Assembly: GCA_025449775.1 (NCBI GenBank)
Contig: JANWIS010000182.1
Span: 1 to 8,122, forward strand
DNA length: 8,122 nucleotides
Source of the DNA: Ignavibacteriaceae bacterium
Lineage (GTDB): Bacteria > Bacteroidota > Ignavibacteria > Ignavibacteriales > Ignavibacteriaceae
Direction: 5' to 3'
The notes beneath the pieces were generated by a model that saw only the letters and a program-made list of their open reading frames with translations, had not been told where the DNA came from and ran no database searches. How positions within the stretch are numbered: position 1 is the first letter of the stretch; each line of letters opens with the position of its first letter. This document shows positions 1-6,048 of this stretch, one piece after another. Made by a program: the position numbers and the translations under genes.

Positions 1-460
1 TGAAAATGCAATTGCCGGGCTGGAATTATTAATTGTTCATTCATCAAACCACAATCAAACTACTTCTGTTGCGGATGTGGTTTTTCCTGCAGGAACTTTT
101 GCAGAAAAGAACGGAACTTTTGTAAACATAACAGGGATGATTCAAAGAATTCGTCCGGCTGTTTCAGTAGCTGAACAGGACAGGGCAATTGACGGAATGA
201 GCATGAGCAGGTTGGATAAATTTGGAACTGAGTTCGATCGATGGGCTTCCGGAAAAAAAGCAGATGCTAAACCCGCCTGGAAGATTTTAGTTTCACTTTC
301 CAGAATTATGGGACACAAATTTAAATTCAATATGGCAGAAGAAATCTTTAATGAAATGAGTAATACAATTGATGCATTTAAAGGTTTGGATTATGATATG
401 ATCGGCGAACAGGGAATAAAAATCAAAACAGAAGTTCTAAACGGCGTTAAAATATCCTGA
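1..460 (+). CDS. nuoG: NADH-quinone oxidoreductase subunit G, C-terminal part (5' truncated)
   Basis: This is the end of the large iron-sulfur subunit of the peripheral arm of respiratory complex I. The reading frame is already open at base 2 (codon GAA) and runs to TGA at 458-460, so the gene begins outside the window and about 152 codons are visible. The visible part holds the end of the molybdopterin-oxidoreductase-like fold: a stretch reading VADVVFPAGTFAEKNGTF (about 68-121) and a later AKPAWKIL segment (266-289). Both match the usual 'ADVVLPA.TFAEKDGTFVN' and 'AKP.W.IL' blocks of NuoG. A GTG at 77 could be taken for a start, but homology continues upstream of it, so it is internal. The stop lies one base before the nuoH ATG, implying translational coupling. 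The N-terminal [2Fe-2S] and [4Fe-4S] domains cannot be checked here. Family assignment is confident; the G label also rests on nuoH and nuoI following. Confidence 0.9.
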   Translation, partial: ENAIAGLELLIVHSSNHNQTTSVADVVFPAGTFAEKNGTFVNITGMIQRIRPAVSVAEQDRAIDGMSMSRLDKFGTEFDRWASGKKADAKPAWKILVSLSRIMGHKFKFNMAEEIFNEMSNTIDAFKGLDYDMIGEQGIKIKTEVLNGVKIS

Positions 461-461
461 C

Positions 462-1493
462 ATGAATATAACCGAGTTAATAATAGTAACACTTGTAAAA
501 GTATTAATCATCGTCAATGTGATTCTTGTGGCAGTTGCATACCTTGTTTACTTCGAAAGAAAAATAAGTGCCTGGGCTCAAAACAGAATTGGTCCAAACA
601 GAGTTGGATGGAGAGGATCACTTCAACCTTTTGCCGATATATTTAAATTAGCATTGAAGGAAGATATTGTTCCGGATAATGCTGATAAAAAAATTCATGC
701 ACTTGCACCTGTTATTGCTTTACTTGTTGCATTATCCACTTATGCAGTAATTCCTTTTGGTCCCGATTTAATAATTAAAGATTATAACATTAAACTTCTC
801 GTTGCAGATGTTAACATGGGTATACTTTTCGTTCTTGCATTAACATCATTGGGGGTTTATTCAATTACTTTAGCCGGCTGGTCATCTGGTAGTAAATATT
901 CTTTACTTGGCGGAATAAGATCTGCAGCACAGATGATTTCGTACGAAGTTTCGATGGGATTTTCTATAGCCGGTGTTCTTTTACTTTCAGAATCACTGAG
1001 ACCTGTTGCTATTGTTGAAGCACAATCCGGATGGATGTGGAATGCAATACTTCAGCCAATCGGTTTTATAACATTTGTTGTTTCGGCTTTTGCAGAAACA
1101 AACAGGCTTCCATTCGATTTGCCTGAAGCTGAACCGGAACTCGTAGGTGGTTTTCATACAGAATACAGCAGTATGAAATTTGCCGGGTTCTTTCTTGCTG
1201 AATATGCGAACATGATTATTGCGAGTGCTTTGATTGTTACTCTCTATTTAGGCGGATGGCAGATTCCTTATATAGAAAAGTTAGGATTGAATCCGATCCT
1301 CGAAACATTATTATGTTTTGGTGCATTTCTATTTAAGCTGGCAGCATTGCTTTTCTTTTTCCTTTGGGTCCGATGGTCGTTGCCACGGTTTCGATATGAC
1401 CAGCTTATGAATCTTGGATGGAAAGTGATGTTTCCGTTATCTTTAATTAATATAATTTGGGTTGCATTATTGATTATGGTTTTTGGATTATAG
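462..1493 (+). CDS. nuoH: NADH-quinone oxidoreductase subunit H (complex I membrane subunit)
   Basis: NuoH is the membrane subunit at the junction of the two arms of complex I and forms much of the quinone-binding chamber. The 343-residue length is normal for the family. Visible family blocks are YFERKISAWAQNRIGPNRVG (about 30-49), the KYSLLGGIRSAAQMISYEV loop (145-163), ETNRLPFDLPEAEPELVGGF followed by HTEYSSMKF (212-240), and WVRWSLPRFRYDQLM (302-316). About eight hydrophobic segments can be seen, near residues 9-30, 79-98, 113-137, 160-177, 196-210, 240-262, 281-301 and 321-341. The acidic quinone-site loop is intact. The ATG at 462 is one base after the nuoG stop and has no Shine-Dalgarno sequence, so translation is probably coupled to nuoG. 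A 59-base gap separates it from nuoI. Identity is essentially certain from the motifs. Confidence 0.98.
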   Translation: MNITELIIVTLVKVLIIVNVILVAVAYLVYFERKISAWAQNRIGPNRVGWRGSLQPFADIFKLALKEDIVPDNADKKIHALAPVIALLVALSTYAVIPFGPDLIIKDYNIKLLVADVNMGILFVLALTSLGVYSITLAGWSSGSKYSLLGGIRSAAQMISYEVSMGFSIAGVLLLSESLRPVAIVEAQSGWMWNAILQPIGFITFVVSAFAETNRLPFDLPEAEPELVGGFHTEYSSMKFAGFFLAEYANMIIASALIVTLYLGGWQIPYIEKLGLNPILETLLCFGAFLFKLAALLFFFLWVRWSLPRFRYDQLMNLGWKVMFPLSLINIIWVALLIMVFGL

Positions 1494-1552
1494 AAATGTG
1501 CTTATGTTAATATGTAATTATTATTTCAACATTATTAAATAAAAAAATACGA

Positions 1553-2056
1553 ATGTCTGCTAATCCTAAAAGAAAAAGACTTAAAGATCTTAATTTCTGG
1601 GAAAGAATTTATATTCCTGAAATAGTAAAAGGTTTATCGCTCACACTTAGGACTATGTTTAAACCAAAATTCACTATGGAATATCCGGAAGTAAGATTTG
1701 ATCCACCTGGTTCTTACAGAGGCAGACCTGTTCTTGTAGAGGAAGAAAACGGTGTCGAAAGATGTGTAGCTTGTGGATTATGTTCTAGAGTTTGCCCGGC
1801 TTTAGCAATAGAAGTTCAAGCATCAGAAACCGAACTTGAAAAAGAAAGGTATCCTGAAAAATTTGAAATAAATATGCTACGTTGCATTTTTTGCGGATTT
1901 TGCGAAGAAGTTTGTCCAGAAGAAGCCATTGTAATGAGCAAAGATTACGAACTTGCATTTACGAACAGGGAAGAAGCTATTTATGGAAAAGATAAGCTTT
2001 TAGTGCCTGTTAAAGACCTTCGCGACCGTATTGATTTCCTGCGTCAGTACAAATAG
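1553..2056 (+). CDS. nuoI: NADH-quinone oxidoreductase subunit I (2x[4Fe-4S] ferredoxin-like)
   Basis: NuoI carries the last pair of [4Fe-4S] clusters (N6a and N6b) that pass electrons to N2 and quinone in complex I. The 167-residue protein has two CxxCxxCxxxCP motifs: Cys71, 74, 77 and 81, and Cys111, 114, 117 and 121, all present. The N-terminal segment around residues 15-45 (ERIYIPEIVKGLSLTLRTMF) is the amphipathic region that docks onto NuoH in this family, and YPEVRFDPPGSYRGRPVL (44-61) is the usual lead-in to the first cluster. The ATG at 1553 is preceded by an A-rich stretch with no Shine-Dalgarno sequence. No nuoJ follows; the next gene is an unrelated secreted protein, so the complex I operon stops or is interrupted here. 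Identity is very secure. Confidence 0.97.
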   Translation: MSANPKRKRLKDLNFWERIYIPEIVKGLSLTLRTMFKPKFTMEYPEVRFDPPGSYRGRPVLVEEENGVERCVACGLCSRVCPALAIEVQASETELEKERYPEKFEINMLRCIFCGFCEEVCPEEAIVMSKDYELAFTNREEAIYGKDKLLVPVKDLRDRIDFLRQYK

Positions 2057-2092
2057 TTGAACAATTCAAAATAATTACTTAATTACCAATAT

Positions 2093-3775
2093 ATGTTTGG
2101 ACTATTAAAAATATTTTTGGCATTTGCAGCTGTCAACTTACTCTTTGCATCTGACCTGCAAAATAACTTTAAAATATTTTCTCCTGAGTTTATTCCATCC
2201 GGCGGACGATTTGAGATCTCTGTAATCACTTCCAAAGTTTTTCCGGAATCAGACAGATTAGATTTATATCTAATACCTGATCCAACTTTAATGATCAACA
2301 AAATTGAATTATGGACAGTCGAAGGAAAATCAAATATTCAATCTTCAGCCCGGTTTCTGGAAAATTTTTCTGTTACTGCTCAAATAATCCAGATAGATTT
2401 AACTGATAGTGCATCGTTCACTTCAAATTCTTTTTTTCAGATTGTGGTTCAGTTAACTTCTAATCCTGCCACTGCTAACAAATTAAAAATTTATGGTGAA
2501 TTTCTTGAAACTGAAAATGTAGTTGGATATTTAGTGAGCTCGGATAACAATCTTGTTACAAACCGATCAAACTTATATTCACTCTCTTTTGAATACTATG
2601 AAAAATATCCAGTAGCCGGAAATGCAGCACTCTTTCATCAAAATTCATATCTAAATCTTCCTTTGGATTATGAAGATAAAGATGTACTTGCTGCTGAGTT
2701 TTGGATTAGACTGGAAGATTTCAATTCAACATTTTTAAAATTGATAAATCTGGAAAGCAGTCGTACCGAATATTATTTATCTCGCAATGAAAATCAGATG
2801 CTGATGATAACATCCGGAGAAAATAATTTTTTAGAAATTAAGCCTGTATTTTTTTCCAGCGAAGTCTGGTATCATTTAATTCTTGTTATTAATAAAACAA
2901 ATTCTGAAATCAGCTTTATCTGTAATGGCGAAGAAATAACCAAGATTGAAAATGTTAACTTTTTTGATTTTGGAAATCTCGGAATGCATTTTCAAAATGA
3001 AGGAACTCATGGAAATTTTGTTATTGATCAGTTAAGATTGGTTGAGATAAAAGGTTCTGCATCCGGACTGAATACTAACAGGAATTATTCAGAATATTCT
3101 GATGACAGTTCTTCCGTACTTCTTCAGTTTAATTTTCTCGAAGATGAACTTAATAGTTCGCTTAACCGGAGAGAATCTTCTCACCAGGAATTGAGATTAA
3201 TAAAATCTGATGCACCTATTTTTCCGCGTTCGCCGGAAGTAAGTGTTAATTTATCTTCAAACTTTTTTGAAGTTGAATGGTCAGGTGGTGATGTTAAGAA
3301 TGCATCCTATTACGTATTGGAAAAAGCTGTCGGTAATTCCGAATTTATTCAGGTTGGAAGATTAACAGCAGAAGATGAACAAGGGAAAAAATATTCACTG
3401 CTTAGTGAAAATAATAATTTACCTGAGATAATTTATTTCAGGATCAAACAGGTCAATAAAGACGGTACAAAAGTTTACAGCGATGCTGTAAAGATTGGTC
3501 AGGGAATAATTGAAGATGTAATAATCGGGCAAAATTATCCCAATCCTTTCAACCCGACTACACTTATTGAGTTTGAATTACTTCAGGATACTGATATAGA
3601 ACTGAAAATATTTAACCTTGCAGGCAATGAAATAATAATGCTGCATAACGGTTTTCTGAATAAAGGAATTCATCAATTTAAATTTGATGCAACAGGATTG
3701 CCATCGGGAATTTATCTTTATCAGGTCACCACTCCTCTGAACACTCAAACACAAAAGATGATATTAGCAAAATAG
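2093..3775 (+). CDS. Secreted LamG-like/FN3-like protein with T9SS C-terminal sorting domain, function unknown
   Basis: I do not recognise a specific function. The 560-residue protein starts with a plausible Sec signal peptide (hydrophobic core about 4-18, cleavage near Ala19). Residues 25-165 are beta-rich with no domain I can name. Residues about 176-318 look like a LamG/concanavalin A-like jelly roll: AEFWIRLEDF (201-210), WYHLILVIN (259-267) and FVIDQLRLVEI (309-319) match the usual strand pattern. Residues about 381-469 resemble the FN3-like module often placed before the tail in T9SS cargo. Residues 478-560 form a type A T9SS sorting domain: NYPNPFNPTT (481-490), LKIFNLAGNEI (504-514), LPSGIYLYQV (536-545) and the final QKMILAK. 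By family knowledge the tail directs export across the outer membrane, usually with cleavage and surface attachment. A carbohydrate- or protein-binding surface role is inference. The ATG at 2093 lacks a Shine-Dalgarno sequence. The gene sits between nuoI and yifB without functional connection to either. Confidence 0.85.
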   Translation: MFGLLKIFLAFAAVNLLFASDLQNNFKIFSPEFIPSGGRFEISVITSKVFPESDRLDLYLIPDPTLMINKIELWTVEGKSNIQSSARFLENFSVTAQIIQIDLTDSASFTSNSFFQIVVQLTSNPATANKLKIYGEFLETENVVGYLVSSDNNLVTNRSNLYSLSFEYYEKYPVAGNAALFHQNSYLNLPLDYEDKDVLAAEFWIRLEDFNSTFLKLINLESSRTEYYLSRNENQMLMITSGENNFLEIKPVFFSSEVWYHLILVINKTNSEISFICNGEEITKIENVNFFDFGNLGMHFQNEGTHGNFVIDQLRLVEIKGSASGLNTNRNYSEYSDDSSSVLLQFNFLEDELNSSLNRRESSHQELRLIKSDAPIFPRSPEVSVNLSSNFFEVEWSGGDVKNASYYVLEKAVGNSEFIQVGRLTAEDEQGKKYSLLSENNNLPEIIYFRIKQVNKDGTKVYSDAVKIGQGIIEDVIIGQNYPNPFNPTTLIEFELLQDTDIELKIFNLAGNEIIMLHNGFLNKGIHQFKFDATGLPSGIYLYQVTTPLNTQTQKMILAK

Positions 3776-3827
3776 TTAAGCGAAATCTGTTCAAACTATT
3801 TCTTTAAAAAATCAAAATTGATTGTAA

Positions 3828-5366
3828 ATGCTTTCAAAAGTTTTATCAAGTGCTACTTATGGAATTGATGCTTACCTTGTTGAAGTTGAAACTCACGTTG
3901 AAAAACAAATTCCCGGGTTCATAATTGTCGGATTGCCGGATAGCGCAGTTAAAGAAAGCAGAGAAAGAGTAACAGCTGCAATTAAGAACAGCGGATTTGT
4001 ATTCCCGCTTAAGAAAATAACCGTAAATCTTGCCCCTGCTGATATTAAAAAGGAAGGCAGTGCATTTGACCTGCCAATCGCAATAGCAATTCTTTCAGCA
4101 ACAGAATTAATTGATGAAGAAAAATTACGACACACTGTTTTCCTTGGAGAACTTTCACTTGATGGTAAATTAAGACCTGTGAGGGGTGCACTTCCAATAA
4201 CTGTTGAAGCAAGAAAAAAAGGAATAAAAAGAATCATCTTACCTATTGAATCATCTGCTGAAGCTTCAATAGTAGATGGAATAGATGTGATAGGAATTCG
4301 AAAATTAGATGAAGTTGTAGCTTATCTTAACGGCACTATACAATTACAATCTTTAAGATCAGATAAGAATGAAATTTTTTCTAGAGTAAATAAATATTAT
4401 CTCGATTTTTCCGATGTCAAAGGGCAGGAAAATGTAAAACGTGCATTAGAAGTCGCGGCTTCTGGTGCACATAATATACTAATGATCGGACCTCCGGGTT
4501 CAGGAAAGACAATGCTTGCAAAACGATTACCGACTATATTACCACCTCTAACATTTGAAGAAGCACTTGAAACAACAAAGATTCATTCCATTGCCGGAAT
4601 TTTATCAAGAGATACTGCAATCATAACAGAACGACCGTTTAGAAATCCTCATCACACAGTTTCTGATGCTGCCTTAGTTGGAGGAGGAAGTATTCCACGC
4701 CCGGGTGAAGTATCATTTGCACATTTTGGTGTTTTATTTCTTGATGAGTTACCGGAATTCAAAAAGAATGTACTGGAAGTTTTAAGACAACCGCTTGAAG
4801 ATTCTAAAGTTACTGTAAGCAGATCAAAATTGTCATTAGAGTTTCCTGCAAATTTCATGCTTGCTGCTGCTATGAATCCTTGTCCGTGTGGTTACTTTAC
4901 TGATCCAAATAAGGAATGCACATGCACTCCTCCATCAATACAAAAATATATGGCAAAAATATCAGGTCCTCTTTTAGATAGAATAGATATACATATTGAA
5001 GTTCCTGCTGTAAAATATAAGGAACTTGCGACAGTGGTTCCTGCGGAGAAATCGGATTTAATCAGGAATCGAGTTATAAAGACTAGAGAAATTCAGTTGA
5101 AAAGATTCAATGGTCTCAATCATATATTCAATAATGGAGACATGGGGTCAAAAGAAGTGCGTAAATATTGTTCATTAGATGATGCAGGTGAAGAATTATT
5201 AAAAATGGCTATGACAAAATTGGGCTTATCAGCCCGTGCATACGATAGGATCCTTAAAGTAAGCAGGACAATTGCAGATATAGATAATTCAGATAATATC
5301 CGTTCTCAACACATAAGTGAAGCAATTCAATACCGAAGCTTAGACCGCGAGTTGTGGAAGCACTGA
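3828..5366 (+). CDS. yifB: YifB/ComM-family Mg-chelatase-like AAA+ ATPase
   Basis: This is a full-length member (512 residues; the family is about 500) of the YifB/ComM family. The Vibrio cholerae member ComM is a hexameric helicase that promotes branch migration during natural transformation. The N-terminal domain, residues 1-170, is the Lon-protease-S5-like ChlI fold, with GIDAYLVEVE (12-21), GLPDSAVKESRERV (35-48) and NLAPADIKKEGSAFDLPIA (67-85). The AAA+ core has Walker A GPPGSGKT (221-228), Walker B VLFLDE (302-307), the FRNPHHTVSDAALVGGG block (271-287) and LDRIDIHIEV (383-392). The cysteine cluster Cys352, 354, 364 and 366 after AMNP is a family hallmark and a possible metal site. The C-terminal helical domain, about 408-512, includes LSARAYDRILKVSRTIADI (467-485). 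The ATG at 3828 gives the expected N-terminus and has no Shine-Dalgarno sequence. A role in DNA uptake or recombination is by family analogy; no competence genes are nearby. Confidence 0.95.
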   Translation: MLSKVLSSATYGIDAYLVEVETHVEKQIPGFIIVGLPDSAVKESRERVTAAIKNSGFVFPLKKITVNLAPADIKKEGSAFDLPIAIAILSATELIDEEKLRHTVFLGELSLDGKLRPVRGALPITVEARKKGIKRIILPIESSAEASIVDGIDVIGIRKLDEVVAYLNGTIQLQSLRSDKNEIFSRVNKYYLDFSDVKGQENVKRALEVAASGAHNILMIGPPGSGKTMLAKRLPTILPPLTFEEALETTKIHSIAGILSRDTAIITERPFRNPHHTVSDAALVGGGSIPRPGEVSFAHFGVLFLDELPEFKKNVLEVLRQPLEDSKVTVSRSKLSLEFPANFMLAAAMNPCPCGYFTDPNKECTCTPPSIQKYMAKISGPLLDRIDIHIEVPAVKYKELATVVPAEKSDLIRNRVIKTREIQLKRFNGLNHIFNNGDMGSKEVRKYCSLDDAGEELLKMAMTKLGLSARAYDRILKVSRTIADIDNSDNIRSQHISEAIQYRSLDRELWKH

Positions 5367-5389
5367 ATAATAGGTGCACTTGCTTGTTA

Positions 5390-5421
5390 TTTGCATTTAT
5401 GTTAACAACAAAATATATTTA
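5390..5421 (+). promoter_or_regulatory. Candidate promoter for the tRNA-Tyr / tRNA-rpmG-secE region
   Basis: TTGCAT (5391-5396) and TATATT (5414-5419) are separated by exactly 17 bases, a good sigma70-like match. The same bases also fit the Bacteroidota-type consensus, TTTG (5390-5393), 20 bases, then TATATTTA (5414-5421) against TAnnTTTG, seven of eight matching. The -10 is followed by a GC-rich stretch (AGCGC, 5421-5425), as in many stable-RNA promoters under stringent control. Transcription would start near 5424-5428, leaving a short leader of 16-20 bases before tRNA-Tyr. It lies just after the yifB stop, where a new transcription unit is expected. It was recognised by eye only. Confidence 0.55.
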
Positions 5422-5443
5422 GCGCTCGAATTTTAGAGATTTA

Positions 5444-5527
5444 GGGCGGACGCCGGAGTTGGAGAGCCGGGGCGGACTGTAAATCCGTTGGCGTATGCCT
5501 TTGGGGGTTCGAATCCCTCGCCGCCCA
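5444..5527 (+). tRNA. tRNA-Tyr(GTA)
   Basis: An 84-base class II tRNA with anticodon GTA at 5479-5481. The parts are a 5' acceptor GGGCGGA (5444-5450), a D stem CCGG/CCGG, an anticodon stem GCGGA/TCCGT around loop CTGTAAA, a long variable arm with a GGC/GCC stem, and a T arm GGGGG-TTCGAAT-CCCTC. The 3' acceptor is CCGCCC with discriminator A5527, and CCA is not encoded (the next bases are CGG). Two details are odd. Acceptor position 7 (A5450) faces G5520, a mismatch, and position 8 is C5451 where nearly all tRNAs have T. Six G-C-type acceptor pairs remain, so the gene is probably functional. It is separated from the next tRNA by 172 bases. Confidence 0.93.
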
Positions 5528-5551
5528 CGGTATCATTGTCGATTTGCATTC

Positions 5552-5584
5552 AAGGGAATTGAGAGATAAGTTATCTACCCTTTT
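5552..5584 (+). terminator. Weak hairpin after tRNA-Tyr, possible terminator or processing site
   Basis: AAGGG (5552-5556) can pair with CCCTT (5578-5582), enclosing a perfect inner inverted repeat AGATAA-G-TTATCT (5564-5576). The two stems are separated by 7 bases on the left and 1 base on the right. The right side runs into TTTTAC. The inner stem is AT-rich and the T run is short, so it would be an inefficient terminator at best. It could instead slow transcription or mark RNA processing in the spacer between tRNA-Tyr and tRNA-Gly. The rest of the spacer (5528-5699) holds no gene that I can see. A poor promoter-like pair, TTTACT (5660-5665) and TATGCA (5683-5688) with 17 bases between, lies just before tRNA-Gly and is not called separately. 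Confidence 0.25.
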
Positions 5585-5699
5585 ACTTTCGTAATTGAAA
5601 TAGATCTTCTTCGCATTAAGTTAAATATTTTCGGATTATAGCTTACAATTTAAAATCAATTTACTTATTGAATGCGATATAGTATGCACTTTAACAATT

Positions 5700-5773
5700 G
5701 CGGGAGTAACTCAGTTGGCTAGAGTCACAGCCTTCCAAGCTGTTGGTCGCGGGTTCGAGTCCCGTCTCCCGCT
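5700..5773 (+). tRNA. tRNA-Gly(TCC)
   Basis: A 74-base tRNA with anticodon TCC at 5734-5736, reading GGA and probably GGG codons. The acceptor GCGGGAG (5700-5706) pairs fully with CTCCCGC (5766-5772), and the discriminator is T5773. The D stem is ACTC/GAGT, the anticodon stem ACAGC/GCTGT around CTTCCAA, and the T arm GCGGG-TTCGAGT-CCCGT. T8 and A9 are normal. CCA is not encoded. Only 10 bases separate it from tRNA-Thr, so the two are very likely cut from one precursor. Confidence 0.97.
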
Positions 5774-5783
5774 CTACAGGTTT

Positions 5784-5856
5784 GCTGACGTAGCTCAGTT
5801 GGTAGAGCACATCCTTGGTAAGGATGAGGTCACCGGTTCAATCCCGGTCGTCAGCT
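5784..5856 (+). tRNA. tRNA-Thr(GGT)
   Basis: A 73-base tRNA with anticodon GGT at 5817-5819, reading ACC and ACT. The acceptor GCTGACG (5784-5790) pairs fully with CGTCAGC (5849-5855), and the discriminator is T5856. The D stem is GCTC/GAGC, the anticodon stem CATCC/GGATG around TTGGTAA, and the T loop TTCAATC. CCA is not encoded. It ends 26 bases before the rpmG start; in many bacteria the tuf gene occupies this position after tRNA-Thr. Co-transcription with tRNA-Gly and rpmG is likely from the spacing. Confidence 0.97.
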
Positions 5857-5871
5857 CGAAAAAATTTTTAT

Positions 5872-5876
5872 AGGAG
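5872..5876 (+). promoter_or_regulatory. Strong Shine-Dalgarno site of rpmG
   Basis: AGGAG lies six bases before the rpmG ATG, at 5883. It is the only near-consensus Shine-Dalgarno sequence in the window. It supports the start chosen for this short gene and shows that at least some genes here use the 16S anti-Shine-Dalgarno sequence. Confidence 0.7.
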
Positions 5877-5882
5877 TATTAG

Positions 5883-6047
5883 ATGGCAAAAGGAAATATC
5901 AGGGCGATTATAACTTTAGAAAGTTCTGCAGGAACAGGATACAGATATACTACGACTAAAAATAAAAGAACACACCCGGGAAGAGTTGAATTTAAAAAGT
6001 ATGACCCTGTTGTGAGAAAACATGTATTATTCAAGGAAACTAAATAA
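5883..6047 (+). CDS. rpmG: 50S ribosomal protein L33, zinc-independent (Cys-free) form
   Basis: This 54-codon gene encodes L33, a small protein of the large ribosomal subunit near the E site. The translation starts MAKGNIRAIITLESSAGTG, and residues 19-32 read GYRYTTTKNKRTHP, very close to the bacterial L33 core SSAGTGxxYTTTKNKR. KKYDPVVRKHVLFKE (about 38-52) is the usual C-terminal half. There is no cysteine, so the zinc-ribbon CxxC pairs are absent and this is the C-minus type, as in E. coli; such forms do not need zinc. The ATG is fixed by the AGGAG at 5872-5876. The gene lies between tRNA-Thr, 26 bases upstream, and tRNA-Trp, whose first base is separated from the UAA stop by a single base. 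The mRNA is therefore probably released from a mixed tRNA-mRNA precursor. Confidence 0.96.
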   Translation: MAKGNIRAIITLESSAGTGYRYTTTKNKRTHPGRVEFKKYDPVVRKHVLFKETK

Positions 6048-6048
6048 T

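Noticed and set aside
77..79. GTG as a start codon for a short separate 127-residue protein
   Set aside because: The same frame is open upstream to base 2 and matches NuoG there, so this is an internal valine codon of the truncated nuoG.
1494..1552. Promoter in the nuoH-nuoI gap
   Set aside because: The gap is very AT-rich and offers many poor TATA-like matches, but no well-spaced -35 or Bacteroidota-type -33 element. Read-through from nuoH is more likely.
2057..2085. Small repeats after nuoI (TTGAA-CAA-TTCAA and TAATTA-CT-TAATTA) as a terminator
   Set aside because: The stems are short and AT-rich with no following T run; not enough to call a terminator or an operator.
3810..3823. Inverted repeat AATCAA-AA-TTGATT just before the yifB start, as an operator or terminator
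   Set aside because: It is short, AT-only apart from one G-C pair per arm, and such repeats are common by chance in AT-rich spacers. There is no T run and no known regulator match.
3893..4237. Reverse-strand open frame of 114 codons within yifB
   Set aside because: It lies entirely inside a confidently identified gene, has no recognisable family and no upstream signals; it is a shadow of the coding strand.
350..5400. Search for mobile elements, CRISPR arrays, toxin-antitoxin or defence genes
   Set aside because: No transposase, integrase, repeat array, paired terminal repeats or defence-family motif was seen on either strand; all long frames are assigned to known families or to the T9SS cargo gene.
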